Assembly: GCA_017550765.1 (NCBI GenBank)
Contig: JAFZOC010000269.1
Location: forward strand, 1-5,538
Direction: 5' to 3'
Source of the DNA: Oscillospiraceae bacterium
GTDB taxonomy: Bacteria; Bacillota_A; Clostridia; Oscillospirales; Oscillospiraceae
DNA: 5,538 nt
Each line of letters starts with the position of its first letter. Position 1 is the stretch's first letter. The notes below the pieces were generated by a model. That model saw only the letters and a program-made list of their open reading frames with translations. It was not told the DNA's origin and did no database searches. This document shows positions 1 through 4,837 of the stretch, in pieces. The translations under genes and the position numbers were made by a program.

Positions 1-27
1 ATGATGGGGAAAACAGTCATTTCAGCC

Positions 28-34
28 GGAGAGG
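28..34 (+). promoter_or_regulatory. Shine-Dalgarno of thyA
   Basis: GGAGAGG lies 10 nt ahead of the ATG at 45. It fixes the thyA start, although the frame stays open to the left edge of the window. No promoter can be recognised in the 44 bases available, so transcription of the thyA-folA pair must start outside the window or in sequence too short to judge. Confidence 0.75.
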
Positions 35-44
35 AAGCAAGACT

Positions 45-875
45 ATGAGCAGAGCCGACGAGATCTTCATTCGAAACTGCAAAGACATCCTGACCAACGG
101 CGTCTGGGACACCGACCGGGCGGTCCGGCCCAGATGGGAGGACGGCGCCAGTGCCCACACCGTCAAGAAATTCGGCATCGTGAACCGCTACGACCTGTCG
201 GAGGAATTCCCCATCCTCACCATCCGCCGGACCTACTGGAGATCGGCTATCGACGAGCTGCTGTGGATCTGGCAGAAGAAGAGCAACAACGTCCACGACC
301 TGCACTCCCATGTCTGGGACGCCTGGGCGGACGAGACCGGCTCTATCGGCAAGGCTTACGGCTACCAGGTGGGGGTCAAGCACCACTATCCCGAGGGGGA
401 CATGGACCAGATCGACAAGGTGCTGTGGGATCTCAAGCACAACCCCGCCTCCCGGCGGATCATCACCAGCCTGTACACCTTCGCGGACCTGTCGGAGATG
501 GCCCTCTACCCCTGCGCCTACTCCATGACCTTCAACGTCTCCGGCAACAGGCTCAACGCCATCCTCAACCAGCGCAGCCAGGACATGCTGGCCGCCAACA
601 ACTGGAACGTGGTGCAGTACGCGGTGCTGACCATGATGATGGCCCAGGTCTCCGGTCTGGAGCCGGGCGAGTTCGTCCACGTCATCGCCGACGCCCACAT
701 CTACGACCGGCACGTGCCCATGATCGAGGAGCTCATCAAAAGAGAGCCCCTGCCCGCGCCGAAGTTCCTCATCGACCCGGATGTGAAGGACTTCTACGCC
801 TTCACCCGGGACAGCTTCCGGGTGGAGGGCTACCGGTACCACGAGTTCACCGGGAAGATCCCGGTGGCGGTCTGA
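45..875 (+). CDS. thyA: Thymidylate synthase ThyA (276 aa)
   Basis: ThyA methylates dUMP to dTMP in the cytoplasm, using 5,10-methylenetetrahydrofolate as carbon donor and reductant and releasing dihydrofolate. Family residues are in place: the Arg pair R137-R138 (NPASRRIIT), nucleophile C157 (YPCAYS), R177 and D180 in QRSQD, N188 in NNWN, and H218/Y220 in DAHIYDRH. The segment ELLWIWQKKSNNVHDL (71-86) and the ending PVAV resemble the Bacillus subtilis/phage phi3T type of ThyA (about 279 aa) more than the 264-aa E. coli type, judged from memory of those proteins. Length is complete. Slight oddities are Trp187 where Phe is usual before the dUMP-binding Asn, and Asn-Asn in place of the usual x-Pro before it. 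The start at 45 is supported by GGAGAGG 10 nt upstream. The downstream folA ribosome binding site overlaps its stop, so both are almost certainly co-expressed. Identification is secure. Confidence 0.97.
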   Translation: MSRADEIFIRNCKDILTNGVWDTDRAVRPRWEDGASAHTVKKFGIVNRYDLSEEFPILTIRRTYWRSAIDELLWIWQKKSNNVHDLHSHVWDAWADETGSIGKAYGYQVGVKHHYPEGDMDQIDKVLWDLKHNPASRRIITSLYTFADLSEMALYPCAYSMTFNVSGNRLNAILNQRSQDMLAANNWNVVQYAVLTMMMAQVSGLEPGEFVHVIADAHIYDRHVPMIEELIKREPLPAPKFLIDPDVKDFYAFTRDSFRVEGYRYHEFTGKIPVAV

Positions 876-880
876 GGAGG
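874..880 (+). promoter_or_regulatory. Shine-Dalgarno of folA overlapping the thyA stop
   Basis: GAGGAGG begins inside the thyA TGA (873-875) and sits 6 nt before the ATG at 887. It decides the folA start: the same frame is open back to about 134, but that upstream part only mirrors thyA in another frame. The arrangement favours translational coupling of the two enzymes. Confidence 0.85.
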
Positions 881-886
881 CGTCCC

Positions 887-1378
887 ATGGCACTGGAAGC
901 GATCGTGGCGGTCTACGCCGACTGGGGCATCGGGCTCAAGGGCACCCAGCCGGTGGTGCTGAAGGCCGACCGGCGGCATTTCCGGGCCGTCACCGGCTCG
1001 GACGCGGTGATCGTGGGCCGCCGGACCATGGAGGACTTCCCCGGCGGCAAGCCCCTCCCCGGGCGGCGCAACATCGTGGTCACCCGGCAGGGCCTGGACA
1101 TCCCCGGCGCCGTCATCGTCCACAGTACGGAGGAGGCCCTGGCCGCCGCAGGGGACGCGCGCTGCCTGGTCATCGGCGGCGCCAGCGTCTATCAGCAGTT
1201 CTTCCCCTGGCTGACGAAGATCCATATCACCAAGATCGACCTGACGCCGGCGTCCGACCGCTATTTCCCGGACCTGGACGACGCGCCGCTCTGGACCTGC
1301 ACCGAGGAGGGCCCCTGGCAGGAGGAGGACGGGATCCGCTACCGCTTCTGCACCTATGAGCGGCAAGATCTGGACTGA
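887..1378 (+). CDS. folA: Dihydrofolate reductase, divergent active-site loop (163 aa)
   Basis: DHFR reduces dihydrofolate to tetrahydrofolate with NADPH, regenerating the cofactor oxidised by the ThyA encoded 11 nt upstream. Length matches the family (E. coli FolA has 159 aa). Visible landmarks are the N-terminal strand and GIG (14-16), acidic D28 in KADRRHF (E. coli D27), F32 (F31), GRRT (44-47, NADPH phosphate region), PLPGRRN with R60 (folate glutamate-binding R57), VIGGASVYQQF (95-105) and T115 in ITKID (T113). Differences from canonical DHFR lie mostly in the loop around the pocket: gap-free alignment places Q21 at E. coli M20, V23 at the near-invariant W22, V24 at N23 and K26 at P25. 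GGA replaces GGG at the nucleotide-binding turn. The fold and catalytic acid argue for a working enzyme, but the missing Trp makes kinetics and inhibitor response uncertain. A deaminase/reductase-type paralogue of the superfamily (RibD C-terminal-like) is less likely given the thyA partner and D28. Confidence 0.92.
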   Translation: MALEAIVAVYADWGIGLKGTQPVVLKADRRHFRAVTGSDAVIVGRRTMEDFPGGKPLPGRRNIVVTRQGLDIPGAVIVHSTEEALAAAGDARCLVIGGASVYQQFFPWLTKIHITKIDLTPASDRYFPDLDDAPLWTCTEEGPWQEEDGIRYRFCTYERQDLD

Positions 1379-1393
1379 CCGCGGTCCCCATCA

Positions 1394-1448
1394 GGCAGCA
1401 AAAGCTCCCGGCATGTTTGCCGGGAGCTTTTGCTGCCTTTTCCTTTTC
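1394..1448. terminator. Bidirectional intrinsic terminator between convergent operons
   Basis: A perfect 20-bp inverted repeat (arms 1394-1413 and 1418-1437) encloses a 4-nt loop TGTT. Its inner core is a GC-rich 10-bp stem flanked by AAAA on the left and TTTT on the right, so it can end transcripts from either side. On the + strand the stem is followed by TTTTCCTTTTC (1438-1448), giving a strong rho-independent terminator 16 nt after folA. On the minus strand the core stem plus internal U-run serves the 70-aa gene that ends at 1470, but no further T-run follows. Confidence 0.9.
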
Positions 1449-1469
1449 GCGGTCCTGCGCTCTCGCCGT

Positions 1470-1682
1470 TCAGCCGAGCTTGTCGATCTCCGCCTGGATG
1501 GCTTTCGCCTTGTCCTCGGGGACGATCTTCTTGCTGACGACCAGATCGAAGATCTCGCCGCAGGTCTTCTTGTTAAAGAGCTTGATGGGGTACTTCAGCA
1601 GGTTGGGGGCGTACTTTTTGATGATCTCCACGCAGCGGGGGTCGGCGAAGCAGTCCTTCACCGTCATGTTCCGAAATGCCAT
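1470..1682 (-). CDS. Small lysine-rich cytoplasmic protein, unknown function (70 aa)
   Basis: I do not recognise a named family. The protein begins MAFRNMTVKD and ends AIQAEIDKLG. It has no signal peptide or membrane segment, carries 12 Lys, and has three Cys (11, 17, 41). Alternating hydrophobic and charged residues suggest two or three short amphipathic helices with a break at Pro26-Asn27 and Pro32. The pattern of 'DP..v..iikky.P.l', then 'T..ei', then a helical end faintly recalls small helical domains appended to clostridial hydrolases; this is memory-based and weak. The start at 1682 is chosen over an in-frame ATG at 1835 because AAAGGAGA lies 6 nt upstream and the longer N-terminus would be a shadow of the 85-aa gene. 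Codon use looks less GC-rich than in the neighbours. It has a probable own promoter (1765-1793) and leader, and ends before the shared terminator. Coding confidence is good; function is unknown. Confidence 0.8.
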   Translation of the reverse strand: MAFRNMTVKDCFADPRCVEIIKKYAPNLLKYPIKLFNKKTCGEIFDLVVSKKIVPEDKAKAIQAEIDKLG

Positions 1683-1688
1683 CTCGCG

Positions 1689-1696
1689 TCTCCTTT
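1689..1696 (-). promoter_or_regulatory. Shine-Dalgarno of the 70-aa gene
   Basis: Read on the minus strand this is AAAGGAGA, 6 nt before the ATG at 1682. It is one of the best ribosome binding sites in the window and decides the short start of this small gene. Confidence 0.8.
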
Positions 1697-1713
1697 CGAC
1701 ACCGTTTTTGATC

Positions 1714-1737
1714 GGCGGGCGCAGATCCGCGTCCGCC
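1714..1737 (-). other. Leader hairpin ahead of the 70-aa gene
   Basis: On the minus strand GGCGGACGC and GCGCCCGCC form a 9-bp stem with one A-C mismatch around the loop GGATCT. A smaller hairpin (GGGC-TGCG-GCCC, 1740-1751) precedes it, and other pairings of the same G- and C-runs are possible. The stem is followed by GATCAAAAACGG rather than a T-run, so it is not an intrinsic terminator. It may stabilise or protect the transcript; GC-rich sequence also folds by chance. Confidence 0.4.
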
Positions 1738-1764
1738 CTGGGCCGCAGCCCGCTCTGCTCTTTT

Positions 1765-1793
1765 ACTGTATCACGGCTCCCCGTCCTCGTCAA
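1765..1793 (-). promoter_or_regulatory. Candidate housekeeping (SigA/sigma-70) promoter with extended -10
   Basis: On the minus strand TTGACG (1788-1793, 5/6 to TTGACA) is separated by exactly 17 bp from TACAGT (1765-1770, 4/6 to TATAAT). The -10 is directly preceded by TGA, giving the extended TGn motif. Transcription would start near 1758 and leave a leader of about 75 nt before the 70-aa gene at 1682. The -35 lies inside the C-terminal codons of the 85-aa gene, and the -10 lies just past its stop (1771-1773). This would let the last gene be expressed apart from the long operon. The motif is seen directly; activity is inferred. Confidence 0.6.
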
Positions 1794-2028
1794 GGGCCCG
1801 CTCCCGCCGGGCGCGTCTCCTGCGGCGGCGGACATCCCTGCGATAGACGGCGTAGAGCCCGATCGCGCAGCAAAGGGAGCTCGCGGCGCACAGCCCCAGC
1901 AGCACCAGGAAGGCCGTGCCCCGCAGGAAGCCCATCAGGGGGTTGAACACGTCCAGGATCGCCAGCGTCAGCAGCGCCAGCCACAGCGAGATGCACAGGT
2001 TCGGCACGATCGCCCGGATGAACTTCAT
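1771..2028 (-). CDS. Small double-TM membrane protein with Arg-rich tail (85 aa)
   Basis: No family recognised. After the short basic start MKFIR come two hydrophobic segments, roughly residues 7-28 and 38-62, joined by a short loop containing NPLMGFLRG. A strongly basic stretch follows (RRDVRRRRRRARRER, 63-77), then an acidic end DEDGEP. By the positive-inside rule both termini should be cytoplasmic, giving a helical hairpin. Cys are at 12, 47, 53 and 54. The ATG overlaps the stop of the NAGPA-domain gene by 4 nt (ATGA, 2025-2028), and AGGAGGGG lies 5 nt before it (2034-2041), so translation is coupled to that gene. This suggests a membrane partner or accessory of the anchored glycosidase-like protein, or an independent membrane peptide; the sequence does not decide. 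Arg repeats could in principle arise from GC-rich DNA, but overlap, ribosome binding site and clean hydrophobic segments support a real gene. Confidence 0.8.
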   Translation of the reverse strand: MKFIRAIVPNLCISLWLALLTLAILDVFNPLMGFLRGTAFLVLLGLCAASSLCCAIGLYAVYRRDVRRRRRRARRERALDEDGEP

Positions 2029-3137
2029 CTCGTCCCCTCCTCTCCCGCTTCCGCGATCAGCAGGATATCGCCCAAGTTCCGGTCGGCGCCGTTGGACTGG
2101 CGGCTGAAGCGCTCGTGCCGGAAGATCATCAGGGCCGAACCGCCGCCGTCCAGGTTGTAGGCGCAGCTGCAGCCCAGTCCCTCGAAGACCTGGGCCAGTT
2201 CCGGGATGGTCATGCCGTAGGAATAGCCCTCCTGCCGGCCGTCCACCACCACGAAGCAGTAGTGGCCCGGCTCGTAGTAGCCCACCGCGCTGCGGGGGTT
2301 GGGATAGCCCACGGTGGTGCTCACGTCGTAGTAGGGCTTGGCGCGGCCCTCCTCGTCCAGCAGCGCCGGGCCGAAGTTCCAGACCTGCACCGCCCCCCGG
2401 TCCAGCACCTCCTGCACCGTGTAGGCGTCCCGGCTGTAGGTGGCCATGGTCCCGTCGGCGTAGAGCACGCAGAGGTCGCAGTATGTCTGGTCGGACATAT
2501 AGAGCTGGCCGTTGCGCATCAGGAAGCCCCGGTCCTGGTAGGAGTAGAAGTCCCCGCCGATCGACAGCAGCGCCCCGGCCGCGGCGTCGATCTCCATGGC
2601 GTCCTGGGTAGAGAAGTAGCGCAGCTCGCCGTTGGCGGTGGCGGTGCGGAACTGCTCGGGGCTCGCGATGTAGATGTCCGCCACGTGGTAGACGCTCTTG
2701 CGATCCCCCTCGCCGAAGGTCCGCGTCTCGATCCGGATCGCGGTCGTGGGGCTGGTGTAGCTGTTCTCGGTGGCCACGACCTCATCGCTGAACTGCTCGG
2801 CAAAGCGGATCTGCCAGGGCGTGCGCGTGTCCGGCGTGGCCTCGGGGGCGGCGACGGGCTCGGTCGGAGCGGCGTCGGGGACGCCCTCCGGCGCGGGTTG
2901 CGCTGTCTCGGCGCTGAGATCCGGCTCCGGCGCGGCGGGCGACTCCACGGTGGGCGTCGAAGCGGGGGCGGGGACGGCCGTCGCGGAGGCGGCGGGGGCG
3001 CTCTGGGCCGCGCTCTGCCTAGCCCGGAGCATGGGCAGCCCCAGGCGGAAGAAGACCACCAGCCCCAAGATCAAGGCCCCCAGCAGGATATCGGTCAGCA
3101 CGACCTTCCAGATCGGCTGCAGGCGACAGTTCTTCAT
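2025..3137 (-). CDS. Membrane-anchored NAGPA-domain phosphodiester glycosidase-like protein (370 aa)
   Basis: The C-terminal part matches the phosphodiester glycosidase / NAGPA family (DUF2233), whose animal member removes GlcNAc from GlcNAc-1-phosphate diesters; bacterial members act outside the cell, often on surface glycans, with substrates mostly unknown. Visible order: a short basic N-terminus, one membrane anchor (about 12-36), a Pro/Ala/Thr/Ser-rich linker (about 41-106), then the catalytic region. Motifs are SIGGDFYSY (192-200), NFGPALL (254-260), NPRSAVGYYEPG (280-291), the hallmark NLDGGGSA (328-335) and a final NGADRNLGDILLI. No signal peptidase site is evident, so it is probably a type II anchored protein exposed on the outer face. 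Extracytoplasmic Cys occur as CDLC (220-223), C294 and CSC (323-325). Its ATG is 6 nt after the stop of the flavoprotein gene, with only a weak GA-rich ribosome binding site, so it depends on read-through or coupling. Its stop overlaps the 85-aa membrane protein start. Substrate cannot be told. Confidence 0.88.
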   Translation of the reverse strand: MKNCRLQPIWKVVLTDILLGALILGLVVFFRLGLPMLRARQSAAQSAPAASATAVPAPASTPTVESPAAPEPDLSAETAQPAPEGVPDAAPTEPVAAPEATPDTRTPWQIRFAEQFSDEVVATENSYTSPTTAIRIETRTFGEGDRKSVYHVADIYIASPEQFRTATANGELRYFSTQDAMEIDAAAGALLSIGGDFYSYQDRGFLMRNGQLYMSDQTYCDLCVLYADGTMATYSRDAYTVQEVLDRGAVQVWNFGPALLDEEGRAKPYYDVSTTVGYPNPRSAVGYYEPGHYCFVVVDGRQEGYSYGMTIPELAQVFEGLGCSCAYNLDGGGSALMIFRHERFSRQSNGADRNLGDILLIAEAGEEGTR

Positions 3138-3143
3138 AGGCGT

Positions 3144-4766
3144 CTATCTCTTTTCTTCAGGATCTTTGGGCCGCACTCCCGGCCCCGCGGCGTCCCGCAG
3201 CAGCGCCTCGGCGCAGCGCAGACCGTCCACGGCGGCGGAGGTGATGCCCCCCGCATAGCCCGCGCCCTCCCCGCAGGGGAAGAGGCCCCGGACGGCGGAC
3301 TGGCGGTCCTCCCCGCGGAGGATCCGCACCGGGGAGGAGGAGCGGGTCTCCGGGGCCGTGAGCACCGCGTCGGGATCGTCGAAGCCCCGGAGCTTCTGCC
3401 CCAGAGCGGGGATCGCCCGCTCCAGCACCCCGGTGATCCTGGGCGGCAGCACCTCATGGAGCTCCGTCCAGGTGACGCCGGGGCGATAGCTGGGCTGGAC
3501 GCCGCCCGGGCCGAGGCTGGGCCTTCCCGCGAGGAAGTCCCCCACCCGCTGGGCCGGGGCGTGATAGTTCCCGCCGCCTGCCTCGAAGGCCCGGCGCTCG
3601 ATCTGCCGCTGCCAGCGCATGCCAGAGAGCGGGTCCTTCTCCGGAAAGTCCTCCGGGTGCAGGGTCACCAGCAGGGCGGCGTTGGCGTTCTCTCCGTCCC
3701 GGGCGGAACAGCTCATCCCGTTCGTCACCACGCCCCCCTCCTCGGAGGCCGCGGCGATGACCTCGCCCCCGGGGCACATGCAGAAGGTGTAGGCGCTCTT
3801 CCCGTCGGGCAGATGCACGTTCAGGGAATAGTCCGCCGCGGGGAGGTCCCCCCGGGGGCGGCCGTACTGGGTCCGGTCGATGTCCGCCTGACGGTGCTCG
3901 ATGCGCAGGCCCATGGAAAAGGCCTTGGGCTCCATGGGGACCCCCAGGCGCCACAGCATCTCGAAGCTGTCCCGGGCGGAGTGACCGATCGCCAGGATCA
4001 GACGGGAGCAGGCGATCTCCTCTTCCCTGCCGCCGCTCGACACCCGGATGCCCCGCAGGGCCCCGTCCTCCAGCAGCAGCTCCGTGAGCCGGGTCCCGAA
4101 GCGGACCTCGCCGCCCAGATCCAGGATCTCCCGCCGGATGCTCTGGACCACATGGATCAGGATATCCGTGCCGATGTGGGGCTTGGCGTCGTAGCGGATG
4201 CTCTCCGGCGCGCCGTGGGCGGCGAACTGCTCCAGCACCCAGGAGATCCGCGGATCGTGGGTGCCGGTGTTCAGCTTGCCGTCGGAGAAAGTGCCGGCGC
4301 CGCCCTCGCCGAACTGGACGTTGCATTCCGGGTCCAGGGCCCCGCCGGCGCGGAAGACGTCCACCGCGGCCTTGCGGCTCTCGGCGTCTCTCCCCCGCTC
4401 GAGCACCAGGGGCCGGGCCCCGGCCTTGGCCAGCAGCAGGGCCGCGAACATCCCCGCTGGGCCGAAGCCCACCACCACGGGCCGCTCCTCCGGGGCGACG
4501 CGGGGGATCTCGTAGGTCCGGGGGACGTAGAGGCTGGCGTCCCGGCAGCCGGAGCGGCGCAGGACCAGCTCCTCCGCTCCCCGGACCGCGACGGCCAGGC
4601 TGCAGACATAGTGGAGGTCGCTCTTGTCCCGGGCGTCCAGAGAGCGGCGCAGGAGCTCCCAGCTCTCGATCCGTTCCGGCGCGATCCGGAGCTTCCTGGC
4701 GGCCCGGTCCCGGAGGGCCTCCGGGGGCTCCCCCGGCAGGAGGCGCAGACGGTCCACCCGGATCAT
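3144..4766 (-). CDS. FAD-dependent dehydrogenase, COG2509 type (540 aa)
   Basis: This is a cytoplasmic flavoprotein of the uncharacterised NAD(FAD)-dependent dehydrogenase group (COG2509). Residues 1-93 form an N-terminal domain typical of the group. The Rossmann FAD site VVGFGPAGMFAALLLAKAG (98-116, GxGxxG) follows, with acidic E123 in VLERG that should hold the ribose. GEGGAGTFSDGKLNT (153-167), the second dinucleotide segment LILAIGHSARDSF (256-268) and the C-terminal flavin-contacting GLFPCGEGAGYAGGITSAA (494-512) complete the expected pattern. Length is normal for the group. The start at 4766 is preferred over an in-frame GTG at 4808: GGGAGG lies 8 nt before 4766, whereas the GTG has no ribosome binding site and its extra 14 residues are a shadow of the duplicated tail described at 4770-4812. 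The ATG overlaps the mini-ORF stop (ATGA). Substrate is unknown; pairing with another flavoprotein suggests shared redox or quinone/steroid-like chemistry, which is inference only. Confidence 0.9.
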   Translation of the reverse strand: MIRVDRLRLLPGEPPEALRDRAARKLRIAPERIESWELLRRSLDARDKSDLHYVCSLAVAVRGAEELVLRRSGCRDASLYVPRTYEIPRVAPEERPVVVGFGPAGMFAALLLAKAGARPLVLERGRDAESRKAAVDVFRAGGALDPECNVQFGEGGAGTFSDGKLNTGTHDPRISWVLEQFAAHGAPESIRYDAKPHIGTDILIHVVQSIRREILDLGGEVRFGTRLTELLLEDGALRGIRVSSGGREEEIACSRLILAIGHSARDSFEMLWRLGVPMEPKAFSMGLRIEHRQADIDRTQYGRPRGDLPAADYSLNVHLPDGKSAYTFCMCPGGEVIAAASEEGGVVTNGMSCSARDGENANAALLVTLHPEDFPEKDPLSGMRWQRQIERRAFEAGGGNYHAPAQRVGDFLAGRPSLGPGGVQPSYRPGVTWTELHEVLPPRITGVLERAIPALGQKLRGFDDPDAVLTAPETRSSSPVRILRGEDRQSAVRGLFPCGEGAGYAGGITSAAVDGLRCAEALLRDAAGPGVRPKDPEEKR

Positions 4767-4837
4767 CGGCCCAGCCTCCCGGCGAGACGCCCGCTGGCCC
4801 AGGCCCACTGCAGATCAAGTGTCTGTTTGTCTCTCAT
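4763..4837 (-). CDS. 24-aa mini-ORF carrying a duplicated flavoprotein C-terminus
   Basis: The ATG (4835-4837) overlaps the stop of the upstream flavoprotein gene (TGA 4834-4836), and the stop (4763-4765) overlaps the ATG of the downstream one (4764-4766), so both junctions are ATGA. The peptide starts MRDKQTLD and then repeats the last 16 residues of the upstream protein with a single Ser-to-Ala change. GGGAGG lies 8 nt upstream (4846-4851), the same spacing as for the downstream gene. The first eight codons are AT-rich, unlike everything around them. It could be translated as a relay between the two large genes, or be merely the scar of a paralogue or older allele. The lone peptide lacks any flavin-binding core and should have no enzyme activity. 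Confidence 0.45.
   Translation of the reverse strand: MRDKQTLDLQWAWASGRLAGRLGR
4770..4812 (-). repeat. Second copy of the flavoprotein 3' end (43 bp), bearing the COG2509 gene's Shine-Dalgarno
   Basis: This copy matches 4841-4883 at 39 of 43 positions with an offset of 71 bp. The protein frame is preserved (LQWAWASGRLAGRLGR then stop). GGGAGG at 4775-4780 serves the ATG at 4766. Confidence 0.85.

Noticed and set aside
1..48. Open frame from the window edge ending in TGA that overlaps the thyA ATG by 4 nt, possibly the end of a coupled upstream gene.
   Set aside because: Only 15 codons are visible, another frame has a stop at 2-4, and a chance ATGA is common; no gene can be claimed.
1470..1835. 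Longer 121-aa version of the 70-aa protein starting at 1835.
   Set aside because: The extra 51 residues overlap the 85-aa gene in another frame and span the promoter and leader; the ATG at 1682 has a much better ribosome binding site.
1356..2160. Two overlapping + strand frames across the small minus-strand genes.
   Set aside because: They run through the terminator hairpin, lack ribosome binding sites at their starts and mirror the minus-strand genes.
2940..3000. G-run cluster on the + strand, considered as a G-quadruplex.
   Set aside because: Loop lengths are irregular and the runs follow from Ala/Pro codons of the NAGPA protein's linker.
3144..4808. GTG start giving a 554-aa COG2509 protein.
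   Set aside because: No Shine-Dalgarno before 4808; the extra 14 residues are an out-of-frame reading of the duplicated tail.
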